This document shows positions 49,021-56,895 of a DNA stretch of 64,000 bases, in pieces (position 1 is the stretch's first letter; each line of letters begins with the position of its first letter). Under the pieces are notes generated by a model. It had not been told where the DNA came from and searched no databases. It worked only from the letters and a program-made list of their open reading frames with translations. Source of the DNA: Alphaproteobacteria bacterium. Lineage in GTDB: Bacteria > Myxococcota_A > UBA796 > GCA-2862545. A program made the translations under genes and the position numbers. The DNA is taken from assembly GCA_020632885.1 (NCBI GenBank), contig JACKEQ010000008.1, forward strand, positions 147,049-211,048, read 5' to 3'.

Positions 49021-49683
49021 GTGCTGCTCGGGGTGCTGGCCTGTGGGCGGACGCCCGCCCCGGCCGTGCCCGTCGCGGGTCTGCCCCCGGTAGCGCCCGT
49101 CTGCGCGGAGCTCCCGAAGGCATCGGGCACCGTCCGGGTCACGCCGGTGCGCGGGGTCGGCGTGGAGGACGCCGAGGTGGACCGGGCCCTCGGGCTCCTC
49201 GCGGGTCGGCTGGCGCTCCAGGGGCTCACGGTCGATGCGGTCGGGCCCTCGGTGCCTCTCGGCAGCCGGTACGCGCTGGGCCGCTCGCCCGCGGAGGAGG
49301 GACCGGAGCTCGGGCCCCTGGTGGGGTTCCTCGCGACCGAGCGGGAGGGCGTACACGTCGTCGTGGTCGACGGGATCTTGGACCCGCGGTCGTCCCTGGC
49401 CCGCCACCTCGTGCTCATGGGCTTCGGGATCGGTCCGGGTGCCGCGGTGTCCCCCGAGGCCGAGATCGTGAGGAGCGGCCTGGAGCCGCGGTTCCCGGTG
49501 GTGGTCGTGGATCGGCGCGGCCTCCAGGACGCGGACGCCGGCGGGCGCCTGCTCGTGCACGAGCTGGGTCACGCCCGCGGCCTGGCCCACGGCGCAGGGG
49601 TGATGGACCCCGGAGGATCGGCGTGTACCGACGGTTTTCGCGAGGCGGACCTCGTTCGCATCGCCGATCCGGGACGCCCCTGA
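49021..49683 (+). CDS. Metzincin-like lipoprotein peptidase
   Basis: 220 residues, lipobox LACG after an eight-residue signal (VLLGVLAC), the shortest in the window. The zinc motif HELGHARGLAH is followed 5-10 residues later by a possible Met-turn (GVMDPGG), as in metzincins such as archaemetzincin. A cysteine (SACTDGF) follows. The N-terminal 150 residues look like alpha/beta propeptide. One base separates it from the pentahaem gene, so it belongs to the same transcript. It may be the last gene of the run. GTG start. Confidence 0.75.
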   Translation: MLLGVLACGRTPAPAVPVAGLPPVAPVCAELPKASGTVRVTPVRGVGVEDAEVDRALGLLAGRLALQGLTVDAVGPSVPLGSRYALGRSPAEEGPELGPLVGFLATEREGVHVVVVDGILDPRSSLARHLVLMGFGIGPGAAVSPEAEIVRSGLEPRFPVVVVDRRGLQDADAGGRLLVHELGHARGLAHGAGVMDPGGSACTDGFREADLVRIADPGRP

Positions 49684-49936
49684 AGGACGGATGCGCCACG
49701 CACCCCTCCGGGGCGCGCGCTGCGAGGTCGATTCGCACACAGGGTTTCCACAGCGCGATCCACAGGTGGTGAATCGGATGTGGATAGAGGGGGAACGCTT
49801 TCAATCGCTCTGTCATCCTGCGCGGCTCGTGGGATCTGTCCCCAGGCTGACAGCGACGATCGCGTCACGGAAGAGTGAAACGCGAAGATGGGTTGGCGTA
49901 CAGTGCCGTGCCGATGGCACCTGTGGAGGAGAAGCC
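49684..49936. promoter_or_regulatory. Intergenic region with three DnaA-box-like motifs
   Basis: In 42 bases it contains TTTCCACA (49745-49752), ATCCACA (49758-49764) and TGTGGATA (49779-49786; reverse complement TATCCACA), each close to the DnaA consensus TTATCCACA. AT content is higher here than in the neighbours. No replication genes are adjacent, so an origin is not supported; a DnaA-controlled promoter for the following gene is possible. Confidence 0.35.
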
Positions 49937-50302
49937 ATGACCAAGTCCATGCTGAACAACGTGGCGAGGAGCGCCCTGGTGGGCCTGCTCGCCGGAGTGG
50001 TCGCTGCCACCCCCGCCTTCGCGGGCGACACCGACGGCGAGACCACCGAGTCGAACGGCTGCTCCGCGAAGGACGGCTGCAACCAGACCGCGTCCGAGGG
50101 CGAGGAGTCCTGCCAGGCCAAGGACGACACCACCACCGCCGACACGCAGCCCTCCTCCGAGGGTGGCGAGTCCTGCAAGGCGGCCGAGGAGTGCAAGGCC
50201 AAGGACGACACCACGGCGGCCTCCGCCGAGGGCGACGACAAGAAGAAGAAGAAGGAGAAGAAGAAGAAGGACAAGAAGAAGAAGGACAAGCCCGCGGCTT
50301 GA
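49937..50302 (+). CDS. Small secreted Cys-containing protein with polylysine tail
   Basis: 121 residues. A signal peptide of about 29 residues ends TPAFA. The mature part has five cysteines in a repeated context (GCSAKDGC, SCQAKDDT, SCKAAEECKAKDD), Asp/Thr/Ser/Glu spacers and then a Lys-rich tail with KKKKKEKKKKDKKKKDK. The N-terminal half is acidic and the tail strongly basic, so it could bridge surfaces or bind DNA, RNA or polysaccharide outside the cell. I do not recognise a family. Start ATG 49937 after GTGGAGGAG, a strong site. The next gene starts 25 bases later. Confidence 0.75.
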   Translation: MTKSMLNNVARSALVGLLAGVVAATPAFAGDTDGETTESNGCSAKDGCNQTASEGEESCQAKDDTTTADTQPSSEGGESCKAAEECKAKDDTTAASAEGDDKKKKKEKKKKDKKKKDKPAA

Positions 50303-50327
50303 TCTTCTGTGTCCGGGAGGACCCCCC

Positions 50328-51938
50328 GTGCACCGCACGAAGTACCCCCGGACCTCGCACCTTCCCTGGTCTCCAGGCTTCGAGCCCGACGATCTGCACC
50401 TCGCGGATCTGTCGGGCTTCGTCGATCGTGAGGTCGTCGTCACCGAGAAGCTCGACGGCGAGAACACCACGATCTACGCGGACGGCACGTGCCACGCGCG
50501 CTCCCTCGACAGCGGTGCCCACCCCTCGCGCACCCGTGTGAAGGCCCTCGCGGCGCGCCTCCTCGGTGCCCTCCCCGAAGGGACCCGCATCTGCGGGGAG
50601 AACGTCTACGCGCGCCACAGCCTGGCCTACGACGACCTGCTCGGGCACTTCTACGGCTTCTCGGTGTGGACGGGCGACCGCTGCTGGTCGTGGGACGCCA
50701 CCGTCGAGCTGCTCCACGGCCTCGGCATCCCCACCCCGCGCGTGCGTTTCCGGGGGCCGTTCGACCGCCGTGCCATCCGGGGGCTGAAGGTCCACGCCCA
50801 TCGCGAGGAGGGCTACGTGGTGCGCTGGGCGGACGGCTTCGACCGTGACGCCTTCCCGCGCGCCGTGGCGAAGTGGGTGCGCCCGTCCCACGTGCAGACC
50901 GACGTGCACTGGATGAGCCAGCCCGTGGTCCCGAACGGCCTGGCCCCCGCGTCGGCCCTCTGGGACGTGCGGAGCGGCGTGGAGCCCGATGAGGCCGGCC
51001 TGGACGCGGTGTTCGGCGACACGAGGCCGCTCCTGCCCGTGGAGCTGCCCGCGCGCGGCGAGACCCGGCTGGCCCTCGTGGTGGCCGGTCGCTACGCGGC
51101 GGATCCCCGCGGCACGCTGCTCCCGACCCTGGTGCGTCGGCTTCCCCCGGCCACCGCACGGCACGCCGCGGACCTCGTGGGTCTGGCGCGGCACCTCCAC
51201 GTCCCCCTCGACGACGCCGCCCGGGTGGGAGGGCTCGTCTCCCTCGGGCGGGCGGTGGACCTGGCCGCCCTGCACGGGCTCGCGGAGGCCCTCGCCACGG
51301 ACGCCGGCGCCTGGGAGCAGGTCGCCTGGTCGCGGGCGGTGGCCGAGGACGCCGGGCTGCTCGCCGATCCGCTCCACGCGCGCTGGCTCGGGGAGCTCGA
51401 CCTCCCGGAGGACCCCGTGCTCCGGGCCTGGCTGGCGGGCCGTGCGCTGGACGCCAGGGCACGCGGACGCCTCGTCCACCCCGCCGAGGCGGTCGCCGTG
51501 CTCCATCCGCTCCGGGAGCGCGTGCCGCCCGTGCTCACCGTGCTCGTGGGGCCCTCGGGGTGCGGGAAGAGCACCCTGGCGCGGTCGATCGACGGGGAGC
51601 CCATCGCGCTGGACGACCTCCGCGAGGACGACGTCGAGCGCCCCGTGAACGCGGCCCTGGCGCGCCTCGAGACCACGCTGGCCGCGGGCAGGTCGGCCGT
51701 CTGGGACGCCACCTCGCTGACACCCAGCCAGCGCGGGCTGCCGGTGGGGGTCGCCCGGCGGCGGGAGGCCATGGTGCGCCTCGTGAGCGTGCTCACCCCG
51801 CGTCCCACGGCGGAGGCCCGCAACCAGGCCCGGTCGCGCACGGTCCCGGCGGACGTGGTGGAGCGCCAGTGGCGCCGGGTCCGCTGGCCCTACGCCTACG
51901 AGGCCGACGCGCTGGAGGACGTCGTTGCGGACGGCTGA
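50328..51938 (+). CDS. RNA ligase fused to polynucleotide kinase
   Basis: 536 residues, GTG start after GGGAGG. Residues about 30-250 are an Rnl-type nucleotidyltransferase ligase: motif I EKLDGENT with AMP-binding Lys41, a GENVYARHS segment, FYGFSVW, and motif IV EEGYVVRW. Residues about 250-400 are helical. Residues about 400-536 are a P-loop kinase with GPSGCGKST (about 408), resembling T4 polynucleotide kinase, and an Arg-rich lid. Such a protein can phosphorylate 5'-OH RNA ends and seal them, like the ligase and kinase modules of tRNA ligases. Its end overlaps the next gene by 14 bases, and that gene supplies the end-healing domains. Cytosolic. Confidence 0.86.
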   Translation: MHRTKYPRTSHLPWSPGFEPDDLHLADLSGFVDREVVVTEKLDGENTTIYADGTCHARSLDSGAHPSRTRVKALAARLLGALPEGTRICGENVYARHSLAYDDLLGHFYGFSVWTGDRCWSWDATVELLHGLGIPTPRVRFRGPFDRRAIRGLKVHAHREEGYVVRWADGFDRDAFPRAVAKWVRPSHVQTDVHWMSQPVVPNGLAPASALWDVRSGVEPDEAGLDAVFGDTRPLLPVELPARGETRLALVVAGRYAADPRGTLLPTLVRRLPPATARHAADLVGLARHLHVPLDDAARVGGLVSLGRAVDLAALHGLAEALATDAGAWEQVAWSRAVAEDAGLLADPLHARWLGELDLPEDPVLRAWLAGRALDARARGRLVHPAEAVAVLHPLRERVPPVLTVLVGPSGCGKSTLARSIDGEPIALDDLREDDVERPVNAALARLETTLAAGRSAVWDATSLTPSQRGLPVGVARRREAMVRLVSVLTPRPTAEARNQARSRTVPADVVERQWRRVRWPYAYEADALEDVVADG

Positions 51939-54486
51939 TCGGGCCCACGCGCAGATCCGCTGGGACCCCCGCCTCGACGAGCGTCGGTTCACGGTGGGCG
52001 TGGACGTGCACGCCGCGGAGCCGAAGGTGATCCCGTTCACCCGGTTCGTCCCGGGCGGCGACATCCCCTGGCACCGCGTGCTGTTCTTCGCCTGCGACGG
52101 CGTCCCGTGCTGGGACCGGACCACCGGCCACGACGGGCTGGACGCCCTGGCCGAGGCGGGCGAGGTGTCGCGCGTGCGCCTGGCGGCCCCGTGGCGGGCG
52201 CGGAGCCCCGTGCGCCTGCAGGACGGTGCATGGCGCGAGAGCCACGCGGGCCGGCCGCTGGAGCGCGGGCTGTCGGTGCTCACCTGGAACGTGCTCTGGG
52301 ACCGCTTCGAGCGCGAGAGGATCGGGTCGGCGGCGCGGTGGCCCCTGCTGCTCCAGGCGGCCCTCGACACCGGGGCGGACCTCATCGCCTTCCAGGAGGT
52401 GGACCCCGCGTTCCACTTCCTGGTGCTCGATCATCCGGAGGTCCGTGCGGACTGGTGGGTGAGCCACGGTCCGGGTCACCCCGACATCGGCGACCGGGAC
52501 CTCCTGCTCCTCGGCCGCGTGGAGGTCGCCCAGGTGGCCCTCCTGGAGCTCGGCCCCCACAAGGGCGCGCTGGCGGCCCTGGTGGGAGGGGAGGACCCCG
52601 TGCTGGTCGTCACCACGCACCTCTCGAGCGCCCACCGTGCGGAGGGGGCCCGGCACCGGGCCGAAGAGCTCACCGGGCTGTTCGGGGCCGTCGGGGACCG
52701 CGCCTTCCCGACCGTGCTCCTCGGCGACCTGAACCTCGCGGAGGAGGGGCCGGTGCTCGACACCCGCGACGCCTGGCTGGAGGTCCGCGGGAACCCCGAG
52801 CCCACGTTCGACCCCGGCACCAACCCGCTGTCGGCGGTCAACACGATCTCCGGGCGGGCCGCCCGTCTCGACCGCGTGCTCCTGCTCGGCGAGCTGCGCG
52901 CGTCCGCCGCGGAGCGCCTGGGGACCTCGGCGGTGGACGGCATCTGGCTCTCGGATCACGCCGGTGTGCTCGTGCGGCTGGAGCGGGGCGCGCCCGCCGG
53001 GGTCTGCCTGGAGCCGGCGTCCAGCCGCTCGGCCCTCGCCTGGGTGCCCGCGGAGCCCGACCCTTCGATCCAGGCCGTGCGCCGTCGCCACGATCCGGCG
53101 TACACGCGCTGGCCGCCCCATGTGAACGTGCTCTGGGGCTTCGTGGGCGAGCCGGCCTTCGACGTCGCGGCACCCCTCGTCGCGGACGTGCTGTCGGACG
53201 TGACGCCGTTCCCGACCGTCTTCGACCGCACCGGTACCTTCGGGCGCGGCGACCGTCGCACCCACCACCTGGCCCCCGCGGACCCCGCACCCTGGGTGTC
53301 CCTGCACCGGGCCCTCTCCGCGCGCTTCCCGGCCCTCGGCGGGCGCCCGTCGCTGGCGCCGCACCTCACCGTCGCCCGGGGGGACGCCCCGCCGGCCCTG
53401 CCCGACCTGATCCCGTGGGGAGCCCACGTGGATGCCCTCGTGTGGCTGACGCGCCGTGGAGCGGAGCCGTTCGCGGTGCGGGCCGTCTTCCCCCTCGGCA
53501 CGGGTCGGGTCGTGGAGCCCGTGCCGACGGGGCTCCCGGGTCGTGCGACGCCGGTGGACGACGTGGTGGACGCCCTGCGCGGGGTCTGCCCGGACCTCCG
53601 GGTGGTGGGATCGAGGGCGCTCGGTGTGGCCATCGAAGGGTCCGACCTGGACGTGCTCTGGCTGGAGGACGTCGCCGTGGTGGACGTCGTGGAGCGTGTG
53701 CGGACCGCGCTCCCCGGGGCCTTCGTGGAGGCCGTGGAGAAGAACGGGCTCGCGGGGGTGCGCGCCGTGGTCCGGGGGCTCGCGGTGGACGTCGTGCCCG
53801 TGGCTCCCGACGATCCGGCACCCGCGGCGGTGATCGCGAGGTCGGCCCTGGAGGATCTCGCCCAGCTCCGGGAGGCCCTGGACCCCGACCGCCTCGAGCT
53901 CCTGCGGGAGGTGAAGCGGTGGGCCCGCGTCCAGCGGCTCGACGACGCCGCCCTCGGTGGGCTCGAGGGGCTCGCGTGGGCCGTGCTGGTGGCGGCCTCA
54001 CCGGGGGTGCGCACGCTTGCGGGCTTCGTGGAGCGCTGGGCGGCCCACGACTGGTCCGTGCCGGTCGGGCTCTCGGGGGCGGGGGAGACCGAAGGCGAGG
54101 TCACCGTGCTCACTCCCGCTCCCCCGATCCGCAACATCGCCCGTCGCGCCCTGCGTCGGCGGGTGGAGGGGGTGTTCCTGCGGGCCTGGGAGGGCCTGGA
54201 GGAGGGGCGGCACCCCCTCGCGCCGCCGGACTGGCACCGGCGTCACCGGAGGGCCCTCGAGGTGCGCTGGGACGGCGAGAGCGCCCGGGGTGCGGTGCGG
54301 GGCCGCGCGCGCGCCCTCCTCGACGTGTTGGGGGTCGCCGAGCCCTGGCCCACCCGCGATGCGCTGGCCTTCGGGCTCGCGGAGGGCGCGGAGGAGACGG
54401 CGCTCCAGGCGGGCGAGGAGGCCATGCGGGGCGTGCGGGGGGTGCGGGTCGCCGTGGTGGACAGCGAACGGGTCGGCTCGCGCTGA
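51925..54486 (+). CDS. RNA-end-healing multidomain protein: MJ1316, EEP, 2H and nucleotidyltransferase domains
   Basis: 853 residues, TTG start. Order: MJ1316/DUF504 (about 8-75; IPWHRVLFF), a predicted reader of cyclic-phosphate RNA ends; an endonuclease/exonuclease/phosphatase domain (about 112-350; LTWNVLWDR, FQEVDP, LLGDLN, SDHAG); a 2H phosphoesterase (about 380-530; HVN at about 398, HLT at about 479), expected to open 2',3'-cyclic phosphates; and a poly(A)-polymerase-like nucleotidyltransferase (about 545-850; GSRALG, then DLDVLW). Each domain is consistent with RNA repair as predicted for MJ1316-containing systems. With the ligase-kinase upstream this makes a complete set for healing and sealing cleaved tRNA. 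Confidence 0.85.
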   Translation: MRTADRAHAQIRWDPRLDERRFTVGVDVHAAEPKVIPFTRFVPGGDIPWHRVLFFACDGVPCWDRTTGHDGLDALAEAGEVSRVRLAAPWRARSPVRLQDGAWRESHAGRPLERGLSVLTWNVLWDRFERERIGSAARWPLLLQAALDTGADLIAFQEVDPAFHFLVLDHPEVRADWWVSHGPGHPDIGDRDLLLLGRVEVAQVALLELGPHKGALAALVGGEDPVLVVTTHLSSAHRAEGARHRAEELTGLFGAVGDRAFPTVLLGDLNLAEEGPVLDTRDAWLEVRGNPEPTFDPGTNPLSAVNTISGRAARLDRVLLLGELRASAAERLGTSAVDGIWLSDHAGVLVRLERGAPAGVCLEPASSRSALAWVPAEPDPSIQAVRRRHDPAYTRWPPHVNVLWGFVGEPAFDVAAPLVADVLSDVTPFPTVFDRTGTFGRGDRRTHHLAPADPAPWVSLHRALSARFPALGGRPSLAPHLTVARGDAPPALPDLIPWGAHVDALVWLTRRGAEPFAVRAVFPLGTGRVVEPVPTGLPGRATPVDDVVDALRGVCPDLRVVGSRALGVAIEGSDLDVLWLEDVAVVDVVERVRTALPGAFVEAVEKNGLAGVRAVVRGLAVDVVPVAPDDPAPAAVIARSALEDLAQLREALDPDRLELLREVKRWARVQRLDDAALGGLEGLAWAVLVAASPGVRTLAGFVERWAAHDWSVPVGLSGAGETEGEVTVLTPAPPIRNIARRALRRRVEGVFLRAWEGLEEGRHPLAPPDWHRRHRRALEVRWDGESARGAVRGRARALLDVLGVAEPWPTRDALAFGLAEGAEETALQAGEEAMRGVRGVRVAVVDSERVGSR

Positions 54487-54518
54487 GCTACGCTCGGACC
54501 CACAGAGATGGAGCTCCG

Positions 54519-55535
54519 ATGATCGTCCTCGCCCTGCTGGCGGGCTGCAAGAGCGGCCCGATGGACCCCGCGACCGTGCGCGAGCACCTCGACGCCCCCA
54601 CCGCCCGGCTCACGTCGGGCTCGATCCCGGACCTCACCGACGACTGGTTCGCCTCCCGGGAGACCTGGATGGGCGAGAACATGACCTTCGGGTGGCTCGA
54701 CATCTTCCGGGGCGACAGCGCGCTGGAGCCGACCGCCTCGGCCCGCCGCGTGCCTCGCGTCTCGGCCGTGAAGCGCGCCCTGGAGGACCTGCAGTCCGTC
54801 GAGAACCCGCTCCTCGGCGAGGTGATCTGCGCCTCGAGCTTCCTGCTGAGCCTGGCTTCCTACGAGGACTGCTCGCGGGGCGACACCTGCGAGGTGGAGC
54901 TCGTGGTGGACTCCTGCCTGCTCTCGATCGCGGGAGACGAGGCGGCCAAGGGCAAGATCCGCCTCACCATCGCCGAGCAGCAGGCGGACGACTTCGATCG
55001 GGGCTCGTTCTCCATCGGCTTCGAGAAGTGGCGCTGGACCCTGCCGGACGGCGCGTGGGGCCAGCTCGACGGGCTCGTGGCCATCGAGGGCACGAGCTAC
55101 CACGACGGCTCGCGCGAGGAGCTGCTCTACACCGCGGACTTCGCGAGCAAGGGCTTCGACCCGCTCGAGCGCGGGCTGTTCAAGAGCGGCAAGGAGTGGG
55201 ACCGCAGCGTGCGCGCCGCGATGCGCCTGCTCTACGAGGACGTCGGCGGCAGCCAGTCGGGCACGGTGGAGGTGCTGGCCTGGGTGGACGAGGACGGTGA
55301 CGGGCGGCCCGATGCGTCGGCCGTGCTGCGCTTCTCGGCCACCACGACCGCCCTCGACGACGGGGCTCTCGCGGGCTTCACGATGGAGGTGATCGACGGC
55401 AACGGCACGTGGACCTGCACCTGGGAGGCCGCCGAGGAGGCGTCCGAACGCAGCTCGACCACCTGGTCGTCGCGCGGGTCCTGCACGGACCCGGAAGGCC
55501 AGGTGGTCGACTTCGACGGCAGCGTCGAGGGGTAG
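54519..55535 (+). CDS. Hypothetical lipoprotein
   Basis: 338 residues, lipobox LLAGC after MIVLA. ATG 54519. The mature part contains a Cys pair in VICASS and EDCSRGDTC, more cysteines at SCLLS and near the end (TCTWEA, SCTDPEG), and a DEDGDGRPD acidic loop typical of calcium sites. Strand-rich with several Trp-bearing turns (EKWRWTLPDGAWGQ). No catalytic signature. It lies 32 bases after the RNA-repair gene on the same strand but has a different likely compartment, so I would not link the functions. Confidence 0.75.
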   Translation: MIVLALLAGCKSGPMDPATVREHLDAPTARLTSGSIPDLTDDWFASRETWMGENMTFGWLDIFRGDSALEPTASARRVPRVSAVKRALEDLQSVENPLLGEVICASSFLLSLASYEDCSRGDTCEVELVVDSCLLSIAGDEAAKGKIRLTIAEQQADDFDRGSFSIGFEKWRWTLPDGAWGQLDGLVAIEGTSYHDGSREELLYTADFASKGFDPLERGLFKSGKEWDRSVRAAMRLLYEDVGGSQSGTVEVLAWVDEDGDGRPDASAVLRFSATTTALDDGALAGFTMEVIDGNGTWTCTWEAAEEASERSSTTWSSRGSCTDPEGQVVDFDGSVEG

Positions 55536-55540
55536 GAGCC

Positions 55541-56839
55541 CTACTTCCCGAGCGGGATGGGGCTCGTGACGTGCTCGATGGCGATGGGCTCGGTGATGTG
55601 CTCGCGCACCACGTCCACGGCGCTCGGGCGACCGCCGAAGCCGAGCACGCGGCCCAGGACGACGGCCGAGACGCCGATGAGCCCGCTGAACAGGGCGCCC
55701 ATCTTGGCCTCGCCCTGGAGCGCGGGGTCGGTGAAGGCGGCCGAGCTCACGAAGAGTGCCACGGTCAGGCCGAGGCCCGCGATGTAGCCGGCCATGACGA
55801 GGTCGCGGCGGGTCATGCCCTGGGGCAGCCCGAACCCGAGCTTGTCGGCGGTGAGCGCGAAGGCCGTGATCCCGACCGTCTTGCCCACGAGCAGCGCCAC
55901 GAACACGAGCCCCGTCATCGGGCCGATGCCGCCGAGGGCCACACCGGCGTTGGCGAAGGCGAAGAAGAACAACCCGAAGTCCACGACCGGCTTCACCTGG
56001 TGCTCGAAGAGGTGCAGCGGGGAGTGGTGGCCGTGGTGGGAGAGGTCCACCTCGTCCTCCTCGACGAAGAGGCCGGTGTCGGTCTTGGGGCCCGGGATGA
56101 GCGGGACGATCGGCACGAGCGCGAGGGCGGGGTGCAGGTGGGCCTCCATGAGGCCGTACCAGGCGATGGGACCCGCGATGAAGACGTAGGGCAGCCACGT
56201 GTTCACCTTGAAGAATCGCATGGCGCCCGCGAGGCCCACGCCGGCCGCGACGAAGGCGAGGGGTGCGAGCTCCGCCGGGTGGGCGGGGTCACCGTAGAAC
56301 ACCGCGATGATGCCGAGGCCGATGGCGTCGTCGGCGATCGCGAGGAGCAGGAGGAAGTCGATGGCAGGGTGGCCCTTGCCGAACACGGCGCGGGCGACCA
56401 TCCAGGCGAGCGCGATGTCGGTGGCGGTGGGGATGCCCCAGCCGCGTCCGGCGCCGGAGTCCGGCCCGTACACGCCGGTGGCCTGGAGTACCTGGAGCCC
56501 CACGAGGAAGACCGCGATGGGCCCGAGCACGCCGCCCAGCGTGGCGAACAGCGGGTTGAGCGCCTTGCGGATCGGGTTGAGGCTGCCGCCGGGCAGGCAG
56601 GACTCGGTGATCTCCTTGGCGGCCACACCGAAGAACAGGACCATGAACAGGTCGTTCACGAGGAAGTGGAGCGTGACGTGGTGGCCGAGCAGGCTCACGT
56701 GTCCGAAGGGCTCCCACTCCACGGCGTGGTGGTACAGCTCGGGGGCGACATTGGCGCCCAGCATCGCGATCAGCACGCCGAGAAGCAGCGGGATCGAGAA
56801 CTCCACGAGCAGGTTGGTCGTTCTCCTCACGAATTCCAT
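55541..56839 (-). CDS. nhaA: Na+/H+ antiporter NhaA
   Basis: 432-residue inner-membrane antiporter that exchanges internal Na+ (or Li+) for protons, used in salt and alkaline stress. About 11-12 membrane segments are visible. Key elements: GIPTATDIALAWMV (helix IV break), LLAIADDAIGLGII (adjacent Asp pair of the ion site), and FFAFANAGVAL in the late helices. A His-rich loop DLSHHGHHSPLHLFEHQ in the middle may sense pH. Length is normal. The first residues MEFVRRTTNLLVEFSIPLLLG start the first helix. ATG with GGAGATTGCC upstream. Its only neighbours are lipoproteins on the other strand. Confidence 0.95.
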   Translation of the reverse strand: MEFVRRTTNLLVEFSIPLLLGVLIAMLGANVAPELYHHAVEWEPFGHVSLLGHHVTLHFLVNDLFMVLFFGVAAKEITESCLPGGSLNPIRKALNPLFATLGGVLGPIAVFLVGLQVLQATGVYGPDSGAGRGWGIPTATDIALAWMVARAVFGKGHPAIDFLLLLAIADDAIGLGIIAVFYGDPAHPAELAPLAFVAAGVGLAGAMRFFKVNTWLPYVFIAGPIAWYGLMEAHLHPALALVPIVPLIPGPKTDTGLFVEEDEVDLSHHGHHSPLHLFEHQVKPVVDFGLFFFAFANAGVALGGIGPMTGLVFVALLVGKTVGITAFALTADKLGFGLPQGMTRRDLVMAGYIAGLGLTVALFVSSAAFTDPALQGEAKMGALFSGLIGVSAVVLGRVLGFGGRPSAVDVVREHITEPIAIEHVTSPIPLGK

Positions 56840-56895
56840 GGCAATCTCCTGGGGGAGGCCTGCTCGTCGGCGCAGGATGCTGCTACGTTGAGCGC

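Noticed and set aside
49684..49936. Chromosome origin
   Set aside because: Three DnaA-box-like motifs alone, without origin-linked genes or a clear AT-rich unwinding element, are not enough. Kept only as a low-confidence regulatory region.
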